NCBI GenBank assembly: GCA_902362455.1
Contig: CABIWJ010000004.1
Location: 333,338-397,337 of the forward strand
Source: Eubacteriaceae bacterium
GTDB taxonomy: Bacteria; Bacillota; Clostridia; Lachnospirales; Lachnospiraceae
Direction: 5' to 3'
Length of the DNA: 64,000 bases
In this document: positions 46,620 to 55,669 of the stretch, in pieces
Layout of the letters: every line of letters starts with the position of its first letter
Position numbering within the stretch: the stretch's first letter is position 1
Translations under genes and position numbers: made by a program
Notes under the pieces: model-generated
What the model saw: the letters and a program-made list of their open reading frames with translations, nothing else
Told to the model about the DNA's origin: nothing
Databases searched by the model: none

Positions 46620-46742
46620 TTTTTTGATTTATTTTAACAGTTTATTTTAAGACTTGTTATGATTGTCGCAATTATATACTTAAAGCATACGATGGATAAA
46701 TTACAATAATGTTCTATATGATTAATAATTAAAAAAAATAAA

Positions 46743-46877
46743 GAATGTCGCTTGTGACATTCTCCTCATGCGGCGGGTTGCTATAGCAACATTTTCTGCT
46801 CCGTCGCAGTGCGATCCTCGCGGAGTGTTTTTTATTTAACAGGACAATTTCAACGAAATTTTCTGGTAAGTAAAAAA
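46743..46877. repeat. GC-rich multi-hairpin dispersed repeat, copy 2
   Basis: Same order of palindromes as 14700-14834: GAATGTCGCTTGTGACATTC (46743-46762), a GCGGCGGG segment, GTTGCTATAGCAAC, TCGCGGAGTG, then the terminal hairpin region, here partly decayed (ATTTAACAGG opposite CTGGTAAGT). It lies downstream of metA, in the same orientation relative to transcription as copy 1. With the LexA boxes it occupies the 402-base gap before metA. Confidence 0.8.
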
Positions 46878-46956
46878 GCAATCTCCAGGTTTCAATAGCC
46901 AAAAGATTGCTTTTATTATTTCATTATTTTATTATTATATTAATTAAATTTACTTT

Positions 46957-47889
46957 CTACTTCCCACTATTTTCTGATGTATCAATCAAATCATAAGGTG
47001 TCAACTGGTATACATAATAATTAAGCCAGTTTGTATATATCGCATTTGCATGTGCTCTCCATGTAAGTAATGGTGGATTGTCAGGATTATCGTCTTTATA
47101 GTAATTATAAGGGATATGTATAGAAAGTCCTTTCTCTAAGTCCCTCTTATACTCGATATCTAAAGTCATTCTGTCATATTCAGGATGTCCTGTCATAAAA
47201 ATCTGTTTGCCATCTTCAGCAATAATTATAAATGGACCTGCTTCATCTGATTCAGCAAGTACTGTCAGGTTCTTATTAGCTTTAATATCTTCTGGTAAGA
47301 CACCAATATGTCTTGAATGAGGAGCTAGAAATACGTCATCAAAACCTCTCATTAATGGGACTTTTCTATGAATAACTCTGTGTTCATAGATTCCAAAACA
47401 TTTCTCAGGTAATCTTACTGTAGGAATATTATAATGATAATATAATCCTGCCAATGCACCCCAGCAGATATGAAGAGTTGATGTAACATTAGTTTTTGTG
47501 AAGTCCATAATCTTTTTCATCTCGTCCCAGTAATCAACATCCTCATATGCGTAATCATCTAATGGTGCACCAGTAATAATGAAACCATCGAATTTCTTAT
47601 GTTTTATTTCGTCAAATGTACTGTAAAACTGATTCAAATGACTTGCAGGAGTATTCTTCGAAATATGTGAAGCTATATGGACAAAAGTCACATCAACCTG
47701 TAATGGTGTATTTGATAACGCTCTTAATAACTGAATTTCTGTTTCATGTTTTAAAGGCATAAGATTTAATATTGCAATCTTTAATGGACGGATATCCTGT
47801 CTTATAGCCCTGGTTTCGTCCATTATAAATATATTTTCTTGTTCGATTACCGCTTTCGCAGGTAAATCGGATTTTACTTTAATTGGCAT
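46957..47889 (-). CDS. metA: Homoserine O-acyltransferase, MetA type
   Basis: Activates homoserine for methionine synthesis. 310 aa from ATG 47889, chosen because GGAGA lies six bases upstream and MPIKVKSDLPAKAV is the usual start. The catalytic Cys is in HICWGALAGLYY and the active-site His/Glu region is FMTGHPEYD. In this family the residue after TGAPL influences acyl-CoA choice (Gly in the succinyl enzyme, Glu in acetyl enzymes); here it is Asp, which points to acetyl-CoA by inference. A SAM riboswitch was looked for upstream and not found. Confidence 0.93.
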   Translation of the reverse strand: MPIKVKSDLPAKAVIEQENIFIMDETRAIRQDIRPLKIAILNLMPLKHETEIQLLRALSNTPLQVDVTFVHIASHISKNTPASHLNQFYSTFDEIKHKKFDGFIITGAPLDDYAYEDVDYWDEMKKIMDFTKTNVTSTLHICWGALAGLYYHYNIPTVRLPEKCFGIYEHRVIHRKVPLMRGFDDVFLAPHSRHIGVLPEDIKANKNLTVLAESDEAGPFIIIAEDGKQIFMTGHPEYDRMTLDIEYKRDLEKGLSIHIPYNYYKDDNPDNPPLLTWRAHANAIYTNWLNYYVYQLTPYDLIDTSENSGK

Positions 47890-47964
47890 ATTATTCTCCA
47901 TTCCGCAGACGTTATTGTCAGAGAAACCTCGAGCTGAATATTAAATTCCGCTCCACGATAAAAG

Positions 47965-48028
47965 CTAATTTGTGACGCCTACGGCACAAATTAGTTATAA
48001 AAAAATAATCGCATCAGCATTATTTTTT
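47965..48028 (-). terminator. ligA terminator and metA leader hairpin
   Basis: ATAAT-rich stem AAAATAAT / ATTATTTT around CGCATCAGC (48003-48028), followed on the minus strand by T7, would end the ligA transcript. Next to it CTAATTTGTG (47965-47974) and CACAAATTAG (47985-47994) form a second hairpin in the metA leader. Confidence 0.6.
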
Positions 48029-48101
48029 CACTATTCTCCTATATAAATACTATTACATAAATACAATTTTAATCAGTTCAATGATTATAATACAAAATTC
48101 T

Positions 48102-50066
48102 CTATCTTTCAACACCTGCTAATGTCATAAATTCTTCTTCAGTAATTATACTTACTCCTAATTCCTTAGCTTTCTTATTCTTTGATGATGTAGATAAAGA
48201 GTCATTATTAATAAGATAATCAGTCTTTTTACTAACAGAATTCGTTGTCTTACCTCCAAGACTTTCAATATAATTCTTAAGGGCATCACGATTTTCATAG
48301 TGATTTAAAGAACCTGTTATTACAAATGTTTTGTTAGCAATATTTTCATTTGCTAAACTTACTGCTTCACTTTCCTTTATGTTGATTTCCTTTAACAAAT
48401 TGTTGAATTCTTCCATATTATTTTCATCTGCGAAATAATTTACGAATGAATCTGCAATAATTTCACCGACACCATCTATTTTAACCAGATCATCTTTTGT
48501 TGATTTAATTAATGCATATATGTCATCGTTATACTGGTGACATAACATTTTAGCGTTCGTAAGTCCTATATTAGAAATTCCGAGTCCGAAAATAACGCGA
48601 TATGCTTCCGTATTCCTTGAATTATCTATAGATTCTATAAAGTTATCAAATGATTTTCTTCCAAAACCTTTAGTACTTACAATCTCATCTTCATAATCTT
48701 TAAGATGATAGATATCTGCAAACTGATGTATATATCCGCTGTCAACGAATTTCTCTAATGTTTCCTCGGACATTCCGTCAATATTCATTGCATTTCTTCC
48801 TGCAAAATGCGTATACTTCTTGATTTCCTTAGCAGGACATATTTTATTAAGGCAATATAAGAATTTAAAGCCATTATCTTCCTTAATAACAGTTTTGCCG
48901 CCACATACAGGACAGACTTCAGGTACATTTTTAAGACCTGACCTTGTAAGATTCTCGGCAATCTGTGGAATAATCATATTAGCTTTATATACCTGAATGG
49001 TATCGCCGATTCCAAGTTCTAAGCCCTCTGCAACACTTACATTATGAATACTTGCTCTTGTAACAGTTGTACCCTCTAATTCTACAGGTTCAAATACAGC
49101 TACCGGATTAATAAGTCCTGTTCTTGAAGCACTCCAGTCAATATTGATAAGTTTCGTTTCAGCTATCTCATCTCTCCACTTAAAAGCAATTCCGTTACGT
49201 GGGAACTTAGCCGTACGTCCAAGTGACAGACCATATTCAATATCATCATACATAAGAACTAGTCCATCTGATGGTAAATCATTTTTTTCTATGGCATTTG
49301 CAAAGTATTCTACTCTTTCACGCATATTTTCTGATGTAACAGCAAAATGCTCTACAACTGAGAAACCCTGTGATTCCAGCCACTCAAACTGTTTAAGAAT
49401 TGAATTATCAAAATTAACATTTTCAGCTTTAATTAATGCAAATGCAAAGAAATTAACGTTACGTTTTGCAGTTATTTCATTATTAAGCTGTCTTACCGAA
49501 CCTGAACATAGATTTCTAGGATTCTTATATTTAGCTGCTAAGTCAGTAATTTCATCGTTAATTATATTGAAATCTGAATATTTTATTACTGCTTCTCCTC
49601 GGATTATTAATTCTCCTGTATATGGAATTCTAAGAGGAATATTTTTAAATACCTTTGCATTATTTGTAATTACTTCTCCGACCTCACCATTACCTCTTGT
49701 AACTGCTTTATATAAGCTTCCGTCCCTATAAGTAAGAACTACTGTTAATCCATCTAATTTCCACGACAGAACCCCCTTATGATTGCCGGCAAAACTTATT
49801 AATTCGTCTACTTCTTTCGTCTTATCTAACGATAACATAGGACTTTCGTGTCTTTCTTTAGGTAATTCACTTAATACCTCATATCCGACATTTGATGTAG
49901 GACTGTTAGACATTCGAAAACCTGTCTCATCCTCAAGTGTGGCCAGTTCATCATATAATTTATCATATTCAAAATTGCTCATTATCTCATTTCCGTCCTG
50001 ATAATAAGCCTTTGATGCATTATTAAGAATATATGTCAACTCTTTTATTCTATTTACCTTTTCCAC
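48102..50066 (-). CDS. ligA: NAD-dependent DNA ligase
   Basis: Seals DNA nicks in replication and repair. 654 aa. Adenylation domain with active-site lysine in SWKLDG, OB fold (IAFKWRDE region), zinc finger with CPVCGG and CLNKICPAKE, HhH repeats, and a C-terminal BRCT domain (KTFVITGSL...). It starts at GTG 50066 preceded by GTGAGGA. It lies downstream of the RluF-type gene by 20 bases. Confidence 0.97.
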   Translation of the reverse strand: MEKVNRIKELTYILNNASKAYYQDGNEIMSNFEYDKLYDELATLEDETGFRMSNSPTSNVGYEVLSELPKERHESPMLSLDKTKEVDELISFAGNHKGVLSWKLDGLTVVLTYRDGSLYKAVTRGNGEVGEVITNNAKVFKNIPLRIPYTGELIIRGEAVIKYSDFNIINDEITDLAAKYKNPRNLCSGSVRQLNNEITAKRNVNFFAFALIKAENVNFDNSILKQFEWLESQGFSVVEHFAVTSENMRERVEYFANAIEKNDLPSDGLVLMYDDIEYGLSLGRTAKFPRNGIAFKWRDEIAETKLINIDWSASRTGLINPVAVFEPVELEGTTVTRASIHNVSVAEGLELGIGDTIQVYKANMIIPQIAENLTRSGLKNVPEVCPVCGGKTVIKEDNGFKFLYCLNKICPAKEIKKYTHFAGRNAMNIDGMSEETLEKFVDSGYIHQFADIYHLKDYEDEIVSTKGFGRKSFDNFIESIDNSRNTEAYRVIFGLGISNIGLTNAKMLCHQYNDDIYALIKSTKDDLVKIDGVGEIIADSFVNYFADENNMEEFNNLLKEINIKESEAVSLANENIANKTFVITGSLNHYENRDALKNYIESLGGKTTNSVSKKTDYLINNDSLSTSSKNKKAKELGVSIITEEEFMTLAGVER

Positions 50067-50086
50067 ATTTTCCTCACTTCTGAGCT

Positions 50087-50830
50087 TTAAATATTTTTTA
50101 GCAATTCATCAAGCTCTGTCTTATTTATATTTCTATAATTTCCTGTTTTCAGATTTCCTATACGGATATTCATAACACGTATTCTGTGCAAATCAAGAAC
50201 TTTATATGATAATGCTTCGCACATTCTTCTTATCTGTCTGTTAAGTCCCTGGGTAAGAATTATATTAAATGTATAATCGTCAGTCTTTTTTATACTACAT
50301 TTTCTGGTTACTGTATCTAAGATAGGTACACCATTTGCCATTTTAGCAAGAAAATCATCTGTAATTTTTTTATTAACTCTAACAAAATATTCCTTTTCAT
50401 GACAATTAACCGCTTTGGCAATTTTGTTTGCTAAATCTCCGTCATTAGTCATAAGAATTAAGCCTGTCGAATTCTTATCGAGACGACCAACATAGAATAT
50501 CTTCTTTGGATATTTAATATAATCTATTATATTATCTGGATTACTGCGATCAGTAGTACATTCAATACCTGCCGGCTTATTAAATGCTAAAAGGACCATA
50601 TCTTCTTCAAGTGAAGCTATTTTACCATTACATTCCACTTTATCATTAGAGGTAATTCTCATACCCATCTCGGCTTTTTTACCATTTACATATACTTTTC
50701 CGTCAGCTATTAATCTGTCCGCTTCACGTCTTGAACAGATTCCTGAATCACTTAAATATTTATTAAGTCGTATTCCTGATTCATTCTTAGAATTGTCTGT
50801 TTTACTCTGAATAAATAATTTCTTCTGCAT
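50087..50830 (-). CDS. RluB/RluE/RluF-family pseudouridine synthase
   Basis: 247-aa enzyme of the RsuA/RluB superfamily. S4 domain (RLNKYLSDSGICSRREADRLI) then the catalytic domain with the Asp in FYVGRLDKNSTGL. The C-terminal segment GLNRQIRRMCEALSYKVLDLHR is most like RluF, which modifies U2604 of 23S rRNA. ATG 50830 has AGAAGTGA eight bases upstream and is preferred to the GTG at 50842. Follows metH by 15 bases. Confidence 0.88.
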   Translation of the reverse strand: MQKKLFIQSKTDNSKNESGIRLNKYLSDSGICSRREADRLIADGKVYVNGKKAEMGMRITSNDKVECNGKIASLEEDMVLLAFNKPAGIECTTDRSNPDNIIDYIKYPKKIFYVGRLDKNSTGLILMTNDGDLANKIAKAVNCHEKEYFVRVNKKITDDFLAKMANGVPILDTVTRKCSIKKTDDYTFNIILTQGLNRQIRRMCEALSYKVLDLHRIRVMNIRIGNLKTGNYRNINKTELDELLKNI

Positions 50831-50845
50831 AATAAAATTCACTTC

Positions 50846-53251
50846 TTAGCCTAATACCTGTTTAGCAATGTCTACAGATTCCTTAGCATCTTTAGAATAG
50901 AAATCCGCACCAATCTTTTCAGCATAATCAGGTGTAAGAACAGCTCCTCCGACCATTATCTTGCAATCAAGATTATTATTTCTTATAAGCTTAATAGTTT
51001 CTTCCATAGATACTAAAGTAGTTGTCATAAGTGCTGAAAGTCCTACTAACTTTACATCATGTTCAATTACTGCATCTACAACTTTCTGGTAATCTACGTC
51101 TTTACCAAGGTCGATAACTGTATAGCCATAATTCTCTAACAATACTTTTACAATATTTTTACCTATGTCGTGAACGTCACCTTTAACTGTAGCAAGTACA
51201 ATTTTTCCCTTACTTACAGATTCAGAATTATTTTTGCTTATCACTTCTTTTATTACTGCGAACGCAGCCTGTGCAACATCAGCAGCCATAATTAACTGTG
51301 GGAGAAATATCTTTCCTGTTTCAAATTCACTTCCAGCCTTATCAAGTGCAGGAATAAGATGTGCATTAATAATCTCCATAGAGTCCATAGTCTGTAACAT
51401 TTCTTTAGTTATTCTTGCACCATCATTTTTAAGTCCATTTTCTATTGCATATTCTAATGAATTAGTGTCAGTATTCTTGTCAACTGCATTATTTACTGCC
51501 TGTGCCTTTGTTGGTGCTGCTTTAGATGGAAGCATATACTGTAATTGATTATTGTATGCATCTATATATTCAACTGAATTTTTGTCGTGTCCCATTAAGA
51601 GTCTGTATGCTCTTACTGTTCCTGACATAGCAGCAATATTAGGATTAATAATTGGCAAATCAAGACCATTTGTAAGTGCCATTGCTAAAAATGTATGATT
51701 TACAAGTTCCCTTCCGGGTAAACCAAATGAAATGTTAGATACACCAAGAACAGTCTTTAAGCCTAATTCTGTCTTGACTCTGTTAACTGCCTTAAGCGTC
51801 TCTACAACTCCATCCTGTTCAGCAGATGCTGTAAGTGTAAGACAGTCAATAAATACATCTTCTTTAGGAATTCCTATAGAAATGGCATTATCTAATATTC
51901 TCTTTGCAATTTCAAATCTTTTATCTGCACTCTTAGGAATACCATTTTCATCTAATGTAAGACCTACAACTGCAGCACCATATTTCTTGACTAAAGGTAA
52001 TACTGTTTTTAATGATTTTTCTTCACCATTAACCGAATTGACAATTGGTTTACCATTATATACTCTGAGTGCTGCCTCTAATACTTCGGGTATGGTTGAA
52101 TCAATCTGTAAAGGTGTTTCAGCTATACTCTGGATTGATTTAATTGCCTTAATCATCATTTCTTTCTCATCTACACCAGGAAGACCTACATTTACATCTA
52201 AGATTTCTGCACCTGCATGAATCTGTTCTATAGCCTGATTAAGTATATAATCAATATCATTATTTAATAAGGCTTCTTTGAATTTCTTCTTACCTGTAGG
52301 GTTAATTCTTTCACCGATAATTCTTGGCTGATTTATAAATACTGTTTCAGTAGCAGAGCAGACAGCAGACTTTTTAATTGCATTTTTATAGTTTGTTGCA
52401 AGTCCATTAAATAAATTCGTAACCTCTTTGATATATTCAGGAGTTGTACCACAACAGCCACCTAGAATCTTAACTCCATAATCGGAGAATTTAGTAAGTT
52501 GTCCTGCAAATTCTTTTGGAGAAACATTATATTCATTAGTTACAGGATCTGGTAATCCGGCATTAGGTTTTACGACAATTGGTGTATCTGTACATTGTGC
52601 TAATTCGTCTATTACATCATATAAATCTTCAGGTCCTAATGAACAGTTTACACCCATGGCATCAACACCTAATCCATCAAGTGTATATGCCATATTTGTA
52701 ATACCGCAGCCTGTAAATGTTCTGTGATTTTTTTCAAATGTCATAGTACAGACAATAGGTAAATCTGTATTTTCTTTTGCTGCAAGGACAGCAGCCTTTA
52801 ATTCGTATAAATCTGTCTGAGTCTCAAATACAACTAAATCGGCATCTTTACCGGCAATAAGCTGTTCCTTATATATTTCATAAGCCTCTTCAAATTTCAA
52901 AGTTCCCGTAGGTTCAAGCAACTGGCCAATTGGTCCTATGTCAAGGGCTACAAGTGTGTCTGTTCCTTTGCATGCTTCTCTTGCATTCTTTATAGCTGCA
53001 CTGATAATTTCGCTTACACTTTTACCTGTGGCTTTTAACTTATATGCATTAGCACCAAATGTATTAGCATAAATTACATCCGCACCGGCATTAATGTACA
53101 TCTTATGAATATCTATAATCCAGTCAGGATTCTCTAAATTAAGTAATTCAGGTATTGCACCTATCTTCATTCCTTTTGCCTGAAGCATCGTACCCATACC
53201 ACCATCGAAAAATATATATCTGTCTTCTTTCAAAAGCTGTCTGAAATCCAT
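50846..53251 (-). CDS. metH: Cobalamin-dependent methionine synthase, lacking the reactivation domain
   Basis: Transfers methyl from methyl-THF to homocysteine via cobalamin. 801 aa instead of about 1,200. Domains: homocysteine-binding barrel (zinc ligands GVNCSLG and GGCCGTTP), pterin-binding barrel (starting IIGERINPTGKKKF), then the cobalamin cap and Rossmann domain with DVHDIGKN. The C-terminal SAM-dependent reactivation domain is missing and is encoded by the next gene upstream. AATAGGTAG precedes ATG 53251. Confidence 0.96.
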   Translation of the reverse strand: MDFRQLLKEDRYIFFDGGMGTMLQAKGMKIGAIPELLNLENPDWIIDIHKMYINAGADVIYANTFGANAYKLKATGKSVSEIISAAIKNAREACKGTDTLVALDIGPIGQLLEPTGTLKFEEAYEIYKEQLIAGKDADLVVFETQTDLYELKAAVLAAKENTDLPIVCTMTFEKNHRTFTGCGITNMAYTLDGLGVDAMGVNCSLGPEDLYDVIDELAQCTDTPIVVKPNAGLPDPVTNEYNVSPKEFAGQLTKFSDYGVKILGGCCGTTPEYIKEVTNLFNGLATNYKNAIKKSAVCSATETVFINQPRIIGERINPTGKKKFKEALLNNDIDYILNQAIEQIHAGAEILDVNVGLPGVDEKEMMIKAIKSIQSIAETPLQIDSTIPEVLEAALRVYNGKPIVNSVNGEEKSLKTVLPLVKKYGAAVVGLTLDENGIPKSADKRFEIAKRILDNAISIGIPKEDVFIDCLTLTASAEQDGVVETLKAVNRVKTELGLKTVLGVSNISFGLPGRELVNHTFLAMALTNGLDLPIINPNIAAMSGTVRAYRLLMGHDKNSVEYIDAYNNQLQYMLPSKAAPTKAQAVNNAVDKNTDTNSLEYAIENGLKNDGARITKEMLQTMDSMEIINAHLIPALDKAGSEFETGKIFLPQLIMAADVAQAAFAVIKEVISKNNSESVSKGKIVLATVKGDVHDIGKNIVKVLLENYGYTVIDLGKDVDYQKVVDAVIEHDVKLVGLSALMTTTLVSMEETIKLIRNNNLDCKIMVGGAVLTPDYAEKIGADFYSKDAKESVDIAKQVLG

Positions 53252-53281
53252 AATTCTACCTATTGCCTTTCTTTAGCCACA

Positions 53282-53965
53282 TTATTTACTGCATTGTGTT
53301 CCGTTTTTTCTGAAATTACATGTCTCTTTCAGATTACAGTTGTCACATGACTTCTTATTTTCAACCGTTTTCTTTGATAATCCTACAACACATGTTACCG
53401 ATTTAAGTGGTGTTAAAAGACAATTCTCATTTGTGCAGACACCAATTCTTTTTCCAGCATCAAGAGTTTCTAATAACTGTTTCTGTGTTGTAAGTGGAAA
53501 ATCTCCATATCCTACTCCAAAACGCCATGTATTGTTATATTCTTGAAAATCTTTTAGAAATATTTTCTCTACTTCATCGCAGACCTGCTCAATCGCAGCA
53601 TTGGCAAGAGCATCCATAATCAGCACATTCACCATTCCAGTAGGCTCTGTTCTTCGCATCAGCTTGTCTACATCGCCTGATAATGTTGCACACATAACTA
53701 CTGCCTTATCACAGTCTTTAAGATGATTTGCTATGGAATGTCCCTTTAGAGTCAACTCTGCACCCACAAGATTAACTCCGTCTTCTAGAACATCAATATC
53801 AAATACCTTATAGCAATATCTTGGCTTTATCACTTTTAGTATTTCCATCTCGGACTGCAATATTAATTTAGTCATATTGACATCAGGAAGTGTATCTTTG
53901 TATCCTAAATACCTGGCAGCTTCTGCTTTATTAATATTTTTTAAAATAATATCTGAAGTATCCAA
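53282..53965 (-). CDS. Separate MetH reactivation (activation-domain) protein
   Basis: 227-aa protein related to the C-terminal activation domain of MetH, which uses SAM and an electron donor to rescue oxidised cobalamin. The signature is RFGVGYGDFPLTTQK followed by a short C-terminal cysteine cluster (CDNCNLKETCNF), which could hold an Fe-S cluster and might help supply electrons. It lies 30 bases upstream of metH and 111 bases downstream of metF. AAGGAGA precedes ATG 53965. Confidence 0.88.
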   Translation of the reverse strand: MDTSDIILKNINKAEAARYLGYKDTLPDVNMTKLILQSEMEILKVIKPRYCYKVFDIDVLEDGVNLVGAELTLKGHSIANHLKDCDKAVVMCATLSGDVDKLMRRTEPTGMVNVLIMDALANAAIEQVCDEVEKIFLKDFQEYNNTWRFGVGYGDFPLTTQKQLLETLDAGKRIGVCTNENCLLTPLKSVTCVVGLSKKTVENKKSCDNCNLKETCNFRKNGTQCSK

Positions 53966-54076
53966 AATCTTTCTCCTTACTTCCGTAATATATAAATTAA
54001 AATATGTATATGTATTTAACTCTTTTAATTTTTATATTACGATATTTTATATCTATAAACGTTTTATTTATTATAT

Positions 54077-54937
54077 TTATAATAATGATGAAATGCTTTC
54101 GCTTATTCTTCTTGCAACATATGGATTATTCATTGTATATAGATGAATACCATCAACTCCATTAGAGATTAAGTCAACTATCTGGTCTATTGCATATGCG
54201 ATTCCGGCATCGCGAAGAGCTTCCGGATTATGCTCATATTTCTGCATCATCTTTGTGAATTTAACAGGTAAGCTTGCTCCACACATTGATACCATTCTTT
54301 CAATTTGATTCTTATTAATAACCGGCATAATACCTGCTTCGATAGGAACATCGATTCCTGCAATTCTTGCTTTTTCAAGGAAATCATAGAAATGTGAATT
54401 ATCAAAAAATAACTGTGACATAAGATGATCTGCACCTGCATCTACTTTTATCTTAAGATGTTTAATATCATCTATAATTGATTCTGTCTCCATATGCCCT
54501 TCTGGGTAACATGCTCCTGAAACTGAGAAATCTCCATGTTCCTTTATATATGTTACAAGTTCGCTTGCATATTTGAAATCATGCTTAGGTGGAATATCAG
54601 GATTAATATCTCCACGAAGTGCTAAGATATTCTGTATACCTTTCTCCTTTAACTGACCAAGAATTACATCAATGTCATTCTTAGTACAGTTAACACATGT
54701 AAGATGTGCAGCTGAAGTTATATTATACTTGTCCTGTATTACTGAAGCAATCTGACATGTTTTTGAATCAGCTGTATTACCACCTGCACCATATGTAACT
54801 GATATAAAAGCCGGATTCAAATCGCTTAATTCGTCTAATGTATTATAAATTGTGTCAATAGAACTTGTCTTTTTAGGTGGAAAGATTTCAAAAGAAAGTA
54901 CTGTTTTTCCTTCTTTAAATAATTCTGGTATTCTCAT
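54077..54937 (-). CDS. metF: 5,10-methylenetetrahydrofolate reductase
   Basis: Produces methyl-THF for MetH. 286 aa, flavin TIM barrel: SFEIFPPK near the start, ISVTYGAGG, ALRGD, and a late NPYVARRI. AAAGGGT precedes ATG 54937. First gene of metF - activation protein - metH, a complete methyl-transfer unit. Confidence 0.95.
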   Translation of the reverse strand: MRIPELFKEGKTVLSFEIFPPKKTSSIDTIYNTLDELSDLNPAFISVTYGAGGNTADSKTCQIASVIQDKYNITSAAHLTCVNCTKNDIDVILGQLKEKGIQNILALRGDINPDIPPKHDFKYASELVTYIKEHGDFSVSGACYPEGHMETESIIDDIKHLKIKVDAGADHLMSQLFFDNSHFYDFLEKARIAGIDVPIEAGIMPVINKNQIERMVSMCGASLPVKFTKMMQKYEHNPEALRDAGIAYAIDQIVDLISNGVDGIHLYTMNNPYVARRISESISSLL

Positions 54938-54986
54938 AATTTTACCCTTTCAAAATTTTATCATAAAAATAAGGTGCGGATTAACT

Positions 54987-55145
54987 CTAATTGCAGAATA
55001 GATTATATCCTATAATCAGACATAGGAATATAAAAAATATTGACCAGAAACCCATACCCAGATATAATCCGATTGCAATTCCTACTGCAATCCAGAATAA
55101 TATAAAACCACATATTCTACGCATATATACCATTCTAATTATCAT
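54987..55145 (-). CDS. Small membrane protein (up to 52 aa)
   Basis: A short frame in the metF-gerW gap. It encodes a basic start (MRRICG from an internal ATG at 55124) then two hydrophobic segments around VGIAIGLYLGMG, ending IIGYNLFCN. Short proteins of this form, ending GYNLFC, are common in Clostridia. The start is uncertain (ATG 55145, 55133 or 55124) as no ribosome site is strong. Function unknown. Confidence 0.55.
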   Translation of the reverse strand: MIIRMVYMRRICGFILFWIAVGIAIGLYLGMGFWSIFFIFLCLIIGYNLFCN

Positions 55146-55199
55146 CTTTGTATATAATATGCCTTAGAATTAAATAATATCCTTAGAATTTTATATAAA

Positions 55200-55242
55200 G
55201 ATTTGGGTATCAAATGGTGGTTCTGTTTTTGATACCCAAATC
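55200..55242 (-). terminator. gerW terminator hairpin
   Basis: GATTTGGGTATCAAA (55200-55214) pairs perfectly with 55228-55242, 13-base loop, followed on the minus strand by a T-rich stretch. Its GGTATCAAA arm resembles the arms of the palindromes at 8705 and 60570. Confidence 0.7.
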
Positions 55243-55264
55243 TAAATAATCTACATATAAAATA

Positions 55265-55669
55265 TTAGTTATCTACCTGAACTTCCTGTTCATTATATTC
55301 TTCATTACTTGATTCTGAACTATCACTATCGTCTTTCTTAGTAAACTTATCGATAAGTCCCGGAACCATATCGAGAATCTTTGTAATTCCGTCCTGTTCT
55401 TTAATATTAACTAATTTAGGTTCGCCATTTTTAATTACCAAAACAGCACTTGGTGACATCTTGCTGCCCATACCGCCGCCACCATTATTCTTCTTATCAT
55501 TATTTGATGCACCTGCACCAATTCCAAATGACACATCTACCAATGGTAAAATAATTGTACCATCAATTGTAATTGCATCTCCTACAACAGTCTTTGTTGT
55601 AATAAAATTCTCCATTCCTTTAAATAATGCCTCAACTGTGTTATCAAATGTGTTATTATTCTCTGCCAT
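55265..55669 (-). CDS. gerW: GerW (YtfJ) family sporulation protein
   Basis: 134-aa protein; in Bacillus GerW is needed for spore germination. Conserved core: GDAITIDGTIILPLVDVSFGIGAG, then a Gly-rich link and SPSAVLVIKNGEPKLVNI. AAGGAGG precedes ATG 55669. The first 14 bases overlap the end of the DUF2953 gene, the same partnership as ytfI-ytfJ in Bacillus. The C-terminus is acidic and variable. Confidence 0.9.
   Translation of the reverse strand: MAENNNTFDNTVEALFKGMENFITTKTVVGDAITIDGTIILPLVDVSFGIGAGASNNDKKNNGGGGMGSKMSPSAVLVIKNGEPKLVNIKEQDGITKILDMVPGLIDKFTKKDDSDSSESSNEEYNEQEVQVDN

Noticed and set aside
47902..48101. Possible SAM riboswitch before metA
   Set aside because: Hairpins are present but the conserved SAM-I core motifs were not found; same for the region before metF.
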